The notes: a model not told the origin generated them from the letters alone. A stretch of 64,000 bases of DNA from Gymnopus androsaceus JB14 (GCA_009733575.1 ML769404.1:1-64000); one strand, 5' to 3'. Shown: positions 1 through 11,290, numbered from the stretch's first letter. Translations and numbers: made by a program.

Positions 1-186
1 CTATCAAGTGATGGATGGATTACTTTTCCCAATTCCCACAATGGTATAATTTGGATTCCTTCCCAGTTCCGTAGACTCCTATGGAGGCCTCAGAACACAT
101 GCATTATATCTCGGAAAGGATACACAGAGCTATCTTTTGAAGATTGTGTGTATGGGGATGAATGGTTCCATTGTGTTGAGGACTGA
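1..186 (+). pseudogene. 3' end of a second NACHT-WD40 (NLR) gene, cut by window edge
   Basis: The first 62 codons are open and end in TGA at 184-186. The encoded tail (LSSDGWITFPNSHNG to CVYGDEWFHCVED) is essentially the same as the tail of the minus-strand NLR gene that ends near 13649. In that gene this segment follows the WD40 repeats, so the rest of this gene or fragment must lie left of the window. The two tails converge on each other. Only the terminal piece is visible, so it is unknown whether the gene upstream is complete. Confidence 0.6.
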
Positions 187-360
187 ATAATTTATTGTTG
201 GCTTCTGATATTGCCCATATGTAAGAATACTAAGTATGTAGCTCACAGAGTACCTGTCTTCCCACCAAAATTGACTTCTCAATTACTGTACTATCTTGAA
301 TGAAATTTTCCTGATCTTGGAACTTTCAAACAACTTCAATTCAAAAAACTTGGATTAATC
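1..360. repeat. left arm of long inverted duplication (partner 13475-13834)
   Basis: Position 1 pairs with 13834 and the arms run antiparallel for about 360 bases, through the NLR tail and about 170 bases of 3' flank. Identity is very high in the coding part and falls gradually after about position 300. The left limit is the window edge, so the true arm may be longer. 360-660 shows nothing I can recognise. Confidence 0.85.
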
Positions 361-660
361 AAAGGGTATATATGTAATGAATACAGTACTAAAGTATGTA
401 AGAACTGTAGTAGTACTGCCAATGATAATGACTTCTATGAGTCTCTCTGCTCTCTCAACTCTAGCTCTACAAGCTTTATCTATCAGTGAGTGCTAGTCAT
501 TTTGCTGCCTAGCTTATCACCAGCATCCCTGAAAGGTAATGTCTTGAGGTGATTGGGATTATCTGGATTTTCTCTCGTCCATTTAGCCTCTTCCTCTTCA
601 AATTGTATGTCTTGTGATTCCAGGATGGTTCATGGATTTTATAGCTGGTGATGAATTAGA

Positions 661-1690
661 TTTGTGCTAGGAATGAAAACCAACCAAACAACAATCACCC
701 TGATCAGATTTAATCCAAAAGGTTTAATTAATGTGAGGAAGGGGGTTGTTAAAGGCTCCCTCTACTACTATTTGATATGTAAAGAAAGTACCCAACAGAG
801 GCACAGACAGTGCAAATGAACAAGATTTGTATTGGAGGAAGGTTGTGAAAAGCCAACTAATGTATGCTAATGTGCTGAACTAATTGAGGGGAAAATACAA
901 GCACCAAGGCACAGGTCAAGTACACCAACTCAACAAATGACTTTGCATATCTGAGGAATACCCAAGCATGGGTCAAGTATGCCAATAATATGTTGATTTT
1001 TCAGCAAGACCTTGAGAAAGCAATTCTTGACAAGTTTGCTTCTAGAGACATGGGAAAAGTGTCCAAAGGTACCAGTAATACGCCAAATTTTTGGCAAGAC
1101 CTTGAGAATGCAATTCTTGACAAGTTTGCTTCTAGAGACGGTATAAGAGAGCTATATTGAGCCCGAGCTGATAGCTGTAACGAGTCTAATAAGTGTGGAA
1201 GTACTTGGACCAACAGAGCCACGGTATTGAATTGGATATCAGCTCTAAGTAGTTTGTAGGAGTCTGTAGTCTGGTAGCGGAGTCTCACTAGCATGTCAAC
1301 ACCAGCACTCATGTAAAAGAGGCACATTGCCCACATAGACTCGAGCTCAAAAGGATACACTCTGAAGACAGGTAACTAAGGGAATTATGGAAAGGATATG
1401 GACTTCGCAAAACAGGACAGAACCAATTCAAGTGGGCTGATGTTGAGATTGTCATGATAGCCAAAGGGTACTTTGAAGCTTGATACTGAGGAAGCACTAA
1501 TAATTTGTTTGGCATTGAACAATGGATAAATGGCGTATGCCAAAAAGAATGAAACAAGAACAGAAGGATTGACAAAGCCAAGAGAGCATACATAGGCCCT
1601 TGGAGTGACGTGTACCAGGATCGGAAGGCATATGTGTCTGCCAAAAAACAGAAGAAACAATGCATAATAGACAGAGATTTGAGCTAGGAG
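661..1690 (-). repeat. gypsy-type LTR-like repeat, inverted orientation
   Basis: The reverse complement of 661-990 matches the sequence ending CTCATCA seen at 6370-6916, 7739-7941 and 10160-10663. The reverse complement of 1000-1690 matches 10665-11290. This copy lies in the opposite orientation to the others. It contains no long coding frame. It is interpreted as an old solo or rearranged LTR; exact ends were not found. Confidence 0.6.
1003..1140. repeat. two tandem copies of a ~90-bp unit
   Basis: The stretch GCAAGACCTTGAGAA...TTGCTTCTAGAGAC occurs at about 1003-1050 and again at about 1093-1140, nearly identical. It lies inside the inverted LTR-like repeat. The related repeat at 11230-11275 has one copy only, so the duplication is local to this copy. 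Confidence 0.75.
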
Positions 1691-2290
1691 AATAACACCA
1701 ACATTAGTTGGTGTTTTCCTGCATGAATATACTCCAGGGATATGGATATGGTCGGGAAGCTACAAGGACGGAGAATGATAATACAAAGAAAGGAAAGAAG
1801 AATACAATAAGTTACGACCAGAAACAGAACTATGATGGGATTAGCAAGCATGGTGCTGGGCATGCATCAGCTACATAGCAGTATGCGTTGCCCAGGAAAG
1901 GACCAAAGGTGCATAACCCAGACAGAAATAGGGTTTAATACCCATAAAAAGCAGACAAACGGACATTAGGGTTGCAGATATATGCATATATGGACTATTT
2001 TATTATAATTTCTCCTTTTCTGAGCAAGTTGTACCATTTCTCCAGATTCTCGAAATACTTTGTTATTTAACTGGTGTTTGGCCAAGAGTAGTATAAAAGC
2101 CTAGCTATATTTCCTTTGCAAAACAACTTACCTTTGGACCTCATTTGTTGCCAGTGTGAATCCTCATTGATGTAGCTATGGCTGAGACGGGAAAGATACC
2201 ACTCCCTTGTGAACCAAAGTAATACTTCGTGTGGTACGGAAAAGAGTTGTTTATTGCACCCAGTGTTAGAGACTTAAAATCCTAACGACT
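1140..2290 (+). repeat. possible degenerate LTR with TATA-like box
   Basis: The segment shares weak, ordered similarity with 5215-6330: an AGAGAGCTATA..GCCC..GCTGATAG block at the start, GCATATATGGAC near 1990 and near 5990, and a TATA-like AGTATAAAAG at about 2090 against AGTATATAAGAG at about 6090. Together the two would flank the gag remnant at 2962-4678 as direct LTRs. The similarity is low and the ends are not defined. Confidence 0.3.
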
Positions 2291-2961
2291 GTGAAAACCC
2301 TGACTTAAACCAAGTCAAATTGTTGTTTTAGTTCCGAGGAGTCTAGTGTGACCACCAAGAAACAACCATCTGTTGCAACTGAGCTCAGGTGTACAGAAAG
2401 CAAACTGTCTGTTGTCCTGAGTGGTTTTGCCCTACTGTTGGGAATCACTTTGTTGAACCAAGCCATATTGTTGGTGGTTCTTTTTGTTGTCATTGTTATA
2501 TTGTTGCCCCTATCATTGCCCCAAATTGGTATAGATTGATTAGAAAAGGAGATCCTATCCTTCAATTGTCTACCAGCATCACTTCGAGAAACACCAGTCA
2601 CTTTTGAGAGACAAATAGAGTATTTTCTTTGCAGAACCTTTGACAATGCACCCTCACTATTTAAATTGATAGCCAAACCCCCTGTGTTCCAGTCGCTTAG
2701 TGTTGATTACTCTGCACTACTTGGACCAATGGACCCACAGCTTGTTATCTGGATCCCACCATGAGGGGTGGAAAATCTCTTATACAACTCAAAAGAGTTT
2801 ACTGGAATTACAATCAAGTTTGCTCAGTAAATGAGAAAAGAAAGGACTACTAGTCTAACAATCGGATCTAGTTCTACGCCCACCATTAGTAGAGCAGGTC
2901 ACCCAAACCTAAAACCAGAGAAACAAGAAATTCTCAAAGAGCCGGAGTAATTTCTGAAGAC

Positions 2962-4678
2962 ATGGTCGCTGCCTATAAAGGACTACCCGCAAGGAAAGCT
3001 AAATCAAAGCCTCCTGTATTTGTCCTGTATAACGTAGAAAACAACAGACCCTCAGGAAGTTTCACTCCAACTGTTCCGAGACAAACCAAAGCAACTGGGT
3101 CAACAAATAGACCAGTAGCATCACAAACTTCAGATAATGTTGGTTCTAGAAGTACTACTTCAAAAATCATTGCAACAAACTCAAAAGGGAAAAATTGTGT
3201 TGCACCACAGCCAATTATTACCAACCCAGAAGACTTCAAACAAGAAGAAGACTTGCCATTCTTCCGACAGGAGGAACAGCTATTGTTAACTGCTGAACAA
3301 TTATCACCATTATCTTCATTGAACTATCCAACGGATATTAGTGGTTTCGCACTGTTAATGCCCAGAACACTTAGTACCTTAAAATCGCAGTATACAAGAA
3401 CAATGTCTGTAAACAGAGACCAAACACCGGAAGCAAGGGCTACTGACCTTTATGGCCTGCCTTCTCTGACCATGGCAGTAAAAAGCCAAATTGAACAATG
3501 CTAATTTGCCAAAGGACTATAAGCAAGCCCCAAGGTTTGACATGGCCCATCCACACAGGTTACAAGACTGGCTAGAGGAGATTACAGAAATCTTTAATAG
3601 AGTCAACGGCCTCAGCGATGAAGCAAAAGTGCAAAAAGTGTTGCATTGGTGTACAGTGGAGACAAAGGAATTATTGGTGGATATGGATTCTGTCAAAGCC
3701 CCGAACTTTGAAGAATTCAAACGGGAGATGTGTATTATCTTTGCAGACTTGGTTGGAGATGTTAATGGATCCCATAGAAAACTGCACTCCCTAGTGGAGC
3801 AATTTAAACCAATTGGGATGATTGACTCACAGAAGTTGAAAATCTTCAATAAATTGTTTCAGAATGAAGCTCACAAGTTCATGCGTGACCCAGCATTAAT
3901 CACCAATAGTGATGTGGTTAAACTGTATTGAACAGCGCTAGACCTGGTGCTTTGAGAAGCAATGATGATGTATGTTAAGACAGGTGTCCCTGGGGAAACC
4001 CTACAAAATAGAAGGAGGGAAGATCCTTTTACCCTTAAAGAAATAATGGAAGCAGCCGAAAGAGCTCAAACTGGTGGAGCGTTATTCAATGCATTGTATG
4101 ATACAAAGACAATGTATGCACAAAATTATACTCCAGTCAATCCGAATATGTACCGGAAAGGGCCAATCACTATTCCATTTGCACTGGATCTACCTAAAAT
4201 GGATAATTTGTATCTAAGGGATTACCGAAAGATCAAAGAGGAAGTTACCCCTGAAGTTGAACTATGGGATGAAACACTTTGAGAAATTGATAATAACATG
4301 AAGAATGAACCAGCTAAATTTGCAGAGTTCAGATTGGAAAAAGCAGCCAAAGAGAAGGACATGAATGAATTGTTCATGAAGGAAATGCAGGTACTATCCC
4401 AGCAATTCAAAGAAGGTGTAGGAATGATGAATCAGTTAGCTGGAGTAGTGATGAAATCCACACAGGTTGCTCATGAAGCTGTGAACACTTCAGGGAGACC
4501 AACGGTAACAGCGCAAGTTATGCCCACTGTTTCTCAGCTTACGAGGTACTCGGGAGCTAAGCCATTGACCAATCAAAAGGGACAAACTATGACCCTAAGG
4601 GAACTAGCATGTTTTATGTGTAAATCAAAAGAGCATCTGCTCTATGATTGCCCATATTACACTGAGTATCTCAAATGA
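2962..4678 (+). pseudogene. degenerate Ty3/gypsy-type gag with zinc knuckle
   Basis: The first open part (2962-3504) is a low-complexity Ser/Thr/Pro-rich N-terminus. The frame then shifts, and 3491-4678 reads in one frame broken by stops at about 3929, 3953, 4280 and 4289. That part has a capsid-like helical region (WLEEITEIFNRVNGLS..., 3570-3930) and ends in a CCHC zinc knuckle, CFMCKSKEHLLYDC (CX2CX4HX4C), near 4610-4655. This is the layout of Agaricomycete gypsy Gag. With a frameshift and several stops it cannot make an intact Gag. Reverse transcriptase does not follow. Confidence 0.7.
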
Positions 4679-4679
4679 G

Positions 4680-6330
4680 GATGGTTGGTTCTCAAAAATC
4701 CAGGAAGCGGGAGTAAGAAAATACAGCTATGTGATGGGATTAGAATGCCTACAATGAGCCAGGAAAAGCCAGATAGCAGATTATTGAGCAGATTGCTAAG
4801 GACCATGAATGAGATCAAGCAGAAGCTTACTTCTCAAATATGGTAGATCTTCAAGAAGGATACGACGAGGTTGAATTAAACAATCAACTTGATCCTTCAA
4901 GAAATTTGACAGTCTGGATGAGCAAAATTGATGAGATCAAGCAGAGACTGGATCAAATGGAAGCCAAGTGCGAAGACAACATCAGAGTATACAACCAGGA
5001 AGGGTTGTCTGGTGGAAAAAACTGGTAAGTTCAATGATGGAGAAACTGGAGGACGATTCAAAACGCATAGAGAAGAAAGGCAAGAAGGTAACCTTTGATG
5101 AAGTGCATCTACCATTGAGAGGAACCTTTGAGAAATGACAAGATAGGCTTGCAGTGATACACCGATTTTTTGGCTAAGGCTAGAACTGCGCAGAACCAAT
5201 AATCCTAGATTCTGTTTGTAACAAAACACAGTCAATAAGAGAACTATAGTAAGCCCAAGCTGATAGTTAAAATCTACCAAGGACCTATTCTACCCAAGAG
5301 GTTGCAGAGTAACGGTACGCGCAATGGTACCATACTTAACTTTGTGAATGTGCCTCAATCAAAGTCCTATGCGTGGTATGGTGTAGCAAGGCTAGCTTGG
5401 TGGATAACAAGTTGCTGACTGAGGCAGATAAACGAGCCCACATACCAGTTATACTAGGCTAGGTCATCAAAGGATATACCCAAGGGATTGAAGTCTTAAC
5501 AAGGCATCGCTTCCGCGATCAGCTCACCAAGGAGTCTACACGACACTCAAGTTTATTAAATGAAGCAAGGTGGACCAAGATGAGGAAGTACCATAACAGG
5601 TGCCCTCAAAGTTGACACTTGTTGGAAAGTGCCCAGGCAGATAGCCACAGCAATCCAACGCGGCCACATGACCCACTTGCTGTAGCTACTTCTAGAGCAC
5701 GGGAGGACCAAGGAGTGTTTCTATCCGAGCCTTAGCGTTTTACTGAGATCCATATGCTACCATGCATCTAGACTCGAGACCGTGTGGAACTAGGGATAAT
5801 AACCAGTCTCCCATTGGCAAGGAAAAACATAGAAATACTTCCGAGGGCTGTTCTGCTAAAGGAACTGGCAAGCCTTGTAAAAAGGTAAATGACTCAAGTT
5901 GATTCGGACCAAAAATCCCAAAGTCAACCCAATCAAGGAAGACAAACAAACAAGGCAGGAAAACGTCGAGGCAAAACCATAGTATACACGCATATATGGA
6001 CATTATTCATCTTTTCCTATTTTACTTACTCTGTTTCATCCTATCTCACTCAGTTTCTCTCATTTTCTTATTTTATTATATCTCGCTCAGTATATAAGAG
6101 TAGCTATTCTATCTCGGAATAACAAGTTAGACTTGATACCTGAAACGCAGTTCTATCTTAGGACCTGTAGTGATTCATACATGCTCAGACGCATCTGCGT
6201 CGTCCTCTGCAACCTTTGAAACAGGTGGCCTTCTTGTAACCTCGATAATACTGAGGCTGTTCATTCTACTTCCCAGCTATTAAGTCAAGTGTTCCTGGTT
6301 TTCATCTCAAAGAGAGGTCACATCAGTCTT
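4680..6330 (+). other. degraded retroelement sequence, including a possible 3' LTR
   Basis: A short frame at 4840-5028 encodes a charged helical piece (WMSKIDEIKQRLDQMEAK), probably the continuation of the gag region. From about 5215 the sequence resembles 1140-2290 in order, with a TATA-like AGTATATAAGAG at about 6090, suggesting a diverged second LTR. No other coding frame is convincing. Confidence 0.35.
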
Positions 6331-6369
6331 AGGACCGCAGATGGAGCCTAACATGCACACATCGATGAA

Positions 6370-6916
6370 CCCGTTGTTGATTAGGAAGGTCTTGGACCCA
6401 AGTGTCAGCTTGGTCTAGTTTTAGGGAGGAAGCTTCTTGGAGTGTTACCTAGCTTTACCAACAGATTCTACCCCTTGCCCGCTCTTCACTGAGTGTGTTA
6501 AAAACGCCTACTTGAGTGACTTGCGCGGCGGTCGTATAAGCTTGTTAGGTAACTCGCGGGAATCCCTGAGAGTTGGAGTATCATTGCGCAGCAACGTAAA
6601 GGCTCCCAAGATACGCAAAGTCGTTTGTTGAGTTGGCATACTTGACCCGTGCTTTGATGTTTGCTTTCCCCTTGATTAGTTCAGCACATTGTTGTACGTT
6701 AGTTGGCTTTTCAAAACCTCCCTCCAAATATAAAACCTTGTTCATCGCGCACTATCTGTGTCAACTGTCAAGTGCTTTTCTCTTCGAATCAATTAGTAGT
6801 CAAGGGAACCTTCAACAACCTCCTTCCTTGCATTAAATTAAACCTTTTGGATTGTATCTGATTGGGGTGATTGTTGTTTGGTTGGTTTTCATACCTAGCA
6901 CAAATCTAACTCATCA
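6370..6916 (+). repeat. gypsy-type LTR-like repeat, copy B
   Basis: This is a direct repeat of 10004-10663: both start near TTGTTGATTAGGAAGGTCTT and end ...ACAAATCTAACTCATCA. They carry the same landmarks in order (TCTTCACTGAGTGTGTT, GTTGGAGTATCATTGCGC, AACCTCCTTCCTTGCATT). Pairwise identity is roughly 85-90% by eye, so it is an old copy. Confidence 0.65.
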
Positions 6917-6933
6917 ATGTTAGTTGGCTTTTC

Positions 6934-7729
6934 CAGCTGCAGCTGTAACTTTATTGCAAAGTACATGGACAATAGTCCTGAGTTATTAATGCAAAGTAAC
7001 AGGACAACTATCCAGCCCTATAAGATTTGAACTTTGTAATATCCGTAGAGGCTGAACGAGGCATCGTGGGAAAAAACAGACAAAATTTTCGAGCCTTGTG
7101 CATAACATGACCCTGACCTGCACTGCCAAACCCTAGTTTTACCCTGACTATCCATAACCCTAATAATCCCTAACCTTAATATCCCCAACCCTAAACCTTC
7201 TACTGCAGATAGCGGGGCAAGCCCCGCACCCCAGACTTCATCCTCAACCCCTAACCCTAACCCCAACCCCTAACCTTAACCTGTGTGGACCAGGTTAGGG
7301 TTAGCTAAAGCTAACCCTAACCCTAACCAATCCTGAAGACCACTGTGGACCAGATTAGGGTTAGCTTTAGCTAACCCTAATCCTAACTCTTTCTTGTCAC
7401 ATGATACTTCAGAGCACTGTATGGACCAGGTTAGGGTTAGCTGAAGCTAACCCTAACCCTAACACTTCCATTGATCACATGCTATTCACATTTTTCTGAT
7501 TTGAATATTGATATCTTATCTTAACCCTAACCCAACCCAACCCTAACCCTAACCCTACCCTAACCTCGTCCTAACATACCCTATTGTACTCCTAATAGTA
7601 CTATATATGTACTAGTAAAGAATTGTAGTTTAGGTATAGTTTAGATAGGCTGGATAGTTGCCCTGTTACTTTGCATTAAGTACTTAGGGATGTTGCCCAG
7701 ATACTTTGCATTGTTACCACAACCACTGG
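6934..7729. mobile_element. MITE-like element carrying telomere-like repeats
   Basis: The insert splits an LTR-like repeat and is flanked by the direct repeat TGGCTTTTC (6925-6933 and 7730-7738), which occurs once in the uninterrupted copies. Its ends form imperfect terminal inverted repeats of about 80 bases, best conserved in the subterminal block GCAAAGTAACAGGRCAACTA (6991-7010 and the reverse complement near 7655-7675). The interior (7135-7590) is rich in CCCTAA/TTAGGG units. No coding frame is convincing. An 8-9 bp target duplication with long inverted repeats fits a non-autonomous hAT- or Mutator-like element. Confidence 0.75.
7135..7590. repeat. interstitial telomere-like repeats with hairpin units
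   Basis: Runs of CCCTAA and variants (CCCCTAA, CCTTAA) occur on the plus strand. They are interspersed with three units spaced ~70-80 bases, each containing TGTGGACCAG or a variant followed by a head-to-head palindrome. The first, at 7293-7322, has 14-base arms (GGTTAGGGTTAGCT / AGCTAACCCTAACC). The array lies wholly within the 6934-7729 element, so it is not a chromosome end or a simple end-fusion scar. Confidence 0.85.
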
Positions 7730-7941
7730 TGGCTTTTCAAAACCTCCCTCCAAATATAAACCTTGTTCATATTGCACTGTCTGTGCCACTGTCAAGTGCT
7801 TTTTCTCTTTGAATCAATTAGTAGTTGAGGGAACCTTTGACAACCTCCTTCCTCGCATTAAATTAAACCTTTTGGATTGTATCTGATTGGGGTGATTGTT
7901 GTTTGGTCAGTTTTCATACCCAGCACAAATCTAACTCATCA

Positions 7942-8430
7942 GCAGAGAAAGATGATAAAGTAAAATATGTGCCCCCGGCACTAAGAAGTTCACAAGGAAT
8001 AGAAGGATTGAGACTGTTGAGTCAACCACCAGCACATGAAACGAGTGAAACCGATGAGGAGGAAGAAGAGTTGGAAAGGGAAGTGGTTATTAGACTGTCC
8101 ACACCTCCTCAAGAAACAACTCCTGCATTAAAGGAAATGGCGAGAAGACCGTTTGACCAGGTCCAGCCATTAGTTGTGACTCCTATGCCCAGAAATTTGC
8201 CAAAAGAAGGAAAGATTACTTCAAGAGGCGGAATAGAAGAAAATGTGGTGGCACGAACCCCAAAATTTAAACTCCAGAATGTGCTGCATCAGGAGGGATT
8301 GGCAGAAATATTAGCTGCAAGGTTGTATTTGCAAAACGTCGAGTTAACTGAGGCTGAACTATCAGCCATTGCTCCTGAAGTACGCAAAATTATGATACAA
8401 AAAGCCAAGAATCAGCGAGTCAAACCTTGA
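7942..8430 (+). pseudogene. gypsy gag-pol linker fragment
   Basis: The frame is open from within the LTR-like repeat to the stop at 8428-8430. It encodes an acidic, Pro-rich linker then RTPKFKLQNVLHQEGLAEIL and ELSAIAPEVRKIMIQKAK. That last segment is the conserved region just upstream of retropepsin in Agaricomycete gypsy polyproteins. It has no start codon of its own. Its natural N-terminal partner, a gag with zinc knuckle, lies in the separate remnant at 2962-4678. Confidence 0.65.
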
Positions 8431-8702
8431 ACCCGGGAATTGGCTGAAGTATCCACTTTATCTGAACCTGGAGAAGCAGAGGAACCATGTGGAGTTTGTA
8501 TTCTGAGCAAGTATCTGGATGTCAATGATATGATATGCCGGCTGAAGATATGTTCAAGGTGCTTACAGAAGAACGTAATGGACTGAAAGTGGGATCCATT
8601 GTACAAAAAGACCCAATTCAGTGTTTCAAATATGATATGAATGAAGATGATGAACAAAAAGATATGATTGTGGTGGCACACCGAGGCAATGGCCTTTGAG
8701 TC

Positions 8703-9209
8703 ATGTATCCTAGTATTAATGGAAACAAGTCGGATATAGAGTCGACTCTAGACAGCGGTTCACAAATAGTGGCAATAGATAGAGTGATTGCCATAGGATT
8801 GAATATCTCCTGGGATCCTAGTTTCACCATACAAATACAGGCCATGCATGGTGGAATCCAGCAAACGTTGGGTCTGGCCAAGAACGTATCCTTCAAGTTT
8901 GGTCATGTCACAGTATACCTACAATGCCATGTTCAAGATAGAGCACCTTATGAAGTACTGATAGGAAGAGCCTTTGACATGCTTATGGAAAGCAAAATCA
9001 AGAATTGGGGCAATGGTGATCAAGAACTCACTATCACAGATCCAAACACCAGTGAAAGGTGCACTGTTGGAACACATCTGAAAGGAAGTCGTCCCCGGCA
9101 AACACGGATAGACACTTTGAGATATAATATGCCCATAAAGCAACCTCAAGAGCAGGATAAAGAAACGTCAAAAGGAGAAAATGTAAATGTTCATCCCTTG
9201 ATGATCTGA
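8703..9209 (+). pseudogene. gypsy retropepsin (aspartic protease) fragment
   Basis: The frame contains the retroviral-type aspartic protease signature TLDSGSQIVAI (catalytic Asp in DSG), followed by TLGLAKNVSFKFGHVTVYLQ and APYEVLIGRAFDML, the usual order for this clade. It would process the Gag-Pol polyprotein. Stops separate it from the linker before it (8428-8700) and from the next fragment, so it is not part of an intact polyprotein. Confidence 0.75.
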
Positions 9210-9498
9210 GTAGCAAACAGGGAGAGGAGCATGAACTTGCTATAAGTTTCCACTTTAATGAGCAAAGAGAGAAGTTATAATTGAAGGATGGAAAAAGGCA
9301 GAAGGAGTCTGTTTCTTGGAGCCAGAACTTGCAGAAGCCTATAAAATGGCCTGTTCAGAGCACCTCAAGAAACAGCATCCTGAAGATATGCGAGCAATAA
9401 GAAACTACCTAAATCATGAGGTAGATTGTGACCAGATGTGCGTATTTAGCGTGTGGAGAGAAGGACTAATGAATAAAGGTTGAATACAACCAACTCCA

Positions 9499-10000
9499 TT
9501 GAATCAAGTAAAAATGCCTGTTTTGGAAGCTACGAATTTGGTACTTGCCCATGATAAGGCACATAATGATCAGATGAAAGATCAGATTGTCTCGAGAAAA
9601 TCGAGGCATCTCTCAAAACAAACTGGTGATGAGGAAACTCTGCAGTTTTTAAAATACAAACCAGTAGGAGTAAAAGTACATCCAGTAAAAACGGAATTGC
9701 CAGATGAATTTTGGGTGATAAGGAATATTGTGGGAGATCCTTTGCAAGGAATGCCTGTGTTGCCTGTTATACCACCAGAATTCACGCCAGGCAAATGTTA
9801 TACATTGGAAAGAGCTAAGATCATCAACGAAATCCATAAGGAGGATTTTCTATGGCCACAAGAACAGTTGCTTATGCACCATCTTATGAAAGTACAAGAA
9901 AAAGGATTTGCGTGGGATGCATTGGAAGGAGGCATGTTTCAAATAGACTTCTTTCCCCTGGTGAAATTTCCGGTACTACCACATAACGTGCACATCTTGC
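9499..10000 (+). pseudogene. gypsy pol fragment immediately upstream of RT
   Basis: The encoded segment (KRP-like KYKPVGVKVHPVKTELPD, then GDPLQGMPVLPVIPPEFTPG and EDFLWPQEQLLMHHLMKVQE) matches the region just before reverse transcriptase in Agaricomycete gypsy elements. The frame runs straight into the LTR-like repeat at about 10000, so RT, RNase H and integrase have been lost. 9210-9498 appears to be the same region in broken frames. Confidence 0.65.
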
Positions 10001-10003
10001 TGA

Positions 10004-10663
10004 GCCCATTGTTGATTAGGAAAGGTCTTGGACCCAAGTGTTGGCTTGGTGTAGTTTTAGGGAGGAAGCTCCTTGGAGTGGTACCTAGCTTACCAACTTG
10101 TTTTACCTCTTGCCCACTCTTCACTGAGTGTGTTAAAAAATGCCTACTCAAGTGACTTGCGCAGTGGTTGTATAAGCTTGTAACTTGCAGGATTACCTGA
10201 GAGTTGGAGTATCATTGCGCGGCAATGTAAAGGCTCCCAATTCACGCTAAGTCATTTGTTGAGTTGGTGTACTTGACCCATGCTTGGGTGTTTCACCTCG
10301 GATACGCAAAGTTGTTTGCTGAGTCAGCATACTTGACCTGTGCCTCGGTGTTCATGCAGATATGCAAAGTTCTTTGTTGAGTCGGCGTACTTGACCCAGG
10401 CTTTGGTGTTTGCTTTTTCCCTTCAATTAGTTCAGCGCATTGTCATATGTTAGTTGGCTTTTCACAACCTTCCTCCTATACAAACCTCATTCGTTTGCAC
10501 TGCCTGTGCCTCTGTCAAGTGCTTTCTTTGAAAATCAAATAGTAGTAGAGGGAACCTTTGACAACCTCCTTCCTTGCATTAATTAAACCTTTTGGATTAA
10601 ATCTGATTGGGGTGATTGTTGTTTGGTCAGTTTTCATACCTAGCACAAATCTAACTCATCAGT
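10004..10663 (+). repeat. gypsy-type LTR-like repeat, copy D
   Basis: Direct repeat of 6370-6916, with the same start and the same ...CTCATCA end. It is about 110 bases longer because of the tandem units at 10259-10412. Copies B and D bracket the pol fragments and could be the two LTRs of one internally deleted element. The telomere-motif element and copy C complicate that reading. Confidence 0.65.
10259..10412 (+). repeat. three tandem ~60-bp units inside LTR copy D
   Basis: Units begin GAGTTGGTGTACTTGACC, GAGTCAGCATACTTGACC and GAGTCGGCGTACTTGACC, each followed by a TTGGTGTT/TCGGTGTT block and a GCAAAGT..TTTG block. Copy B has one unit at about 6630-6660. The reverse-oriented copy at 661-990 has about two. 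Unit number is therefore variable within the family. Confidence 0.75.
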
Positions 10664-10664
10664 G

Positions 10665-11290
10665 GTGTTCTTCTCCTGGCACATACCTCCTTCCTATTAC
10701 ACATTGTCCCTCTGCTTCTCAGCAGACACGTATTCCTTCCGAAACCTGGTACATGTCACCTCAAAGGCCTATGTATGCTTTTCTGGATTTGTCAGTTATC
10801 TCTCTTTTGTTTTGCATTCTTTTGGCATACATTGTTTGCCATTTCTCGGCACCAAACAAAGTTATTAGCGCTTCCCTGGTATCAAGCCATGAGGGAACCT
10901 TGGTTATCATAACAATCTTGGCATCAGCCCACTTGAATTTGTTCTGTCCCATTTTGCAAAGTCCATATCCTTTTCACAAATCCCTGAGTTACTTGTCTTT
11001 TAGAATGTATCCTTGTGGGTGCAAGTTGATGTGAGCAATGTGCCTCTTTTCAAATAAATGCTGGCGTTGACATGCCAGTGAAACTCTCCACTACCAGACT
11101 ACAGTTTTCCTACAGACTACTTAGAGCTGATATCCAACTTAATACCATGACTCTGTTGGTCCCAGTATTTCCACACTAATTAGACTCGTTACAGCTATCA
11201 GCTCAGGCTCACTATAGCTCTCTTATACCATCTCTAGAAGCAAACTTGTCAAGAATTGCCTTCTCAAGGTCTTGCCAACAAATTGGCATA
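10665..11290 (+). repeat. second LTR-family segment (inverted match to 1000-1690)
   Basis: The sequence matches the reverse complement of about 1000-1690, including the blocks CATCAGCCCACTTGAATT, GAGCTGATATCCAA and CTAGAAGCAAACTTGTCAAG. Open frames here are accidental. It probably belongs to the same LTR family as its left neighbour, but the two halves are in opposite order in the copy at 661-1690. Confidence 0.6.

Larger units (their letters stand above)
6917..7941 (+). repeat. partial LTR-like repeat, copy C, split by an insertion
   Basis: 6917-6933 and 7739-7941 together reconstitute the last ~220 bases of the same repeat (…TTAGTTGGCTTTTC | AAAACCTCCCTCC…CTCATCA). It directly abuts copy B and is interrupted at 6934-7729 by the telomere-motif element. 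A gypsy pol frame starts immediately after its CTCATCA end. Confidence 0.65.

Noticed and set aside
2305..2676. 123-codon minus-strand frame in retroelement leader
   Set aside because: No recognisable domain. It overlaps plus-strand leader sequence of the gag remnant and is likely accidental.
7135..7590. Chromosome end or telomere fusion point
   Set aside because: The motif array is bounded on both sides by inverted ends and a target duplication, with retroelement sequence continuing on each side, so it is part of an inserted element.
10558..11034. 158-codon plus-strand frame
   Set aside because: It spans the boundary of two LTR-family repeats, and the corresponding frames in the other copies are broken.
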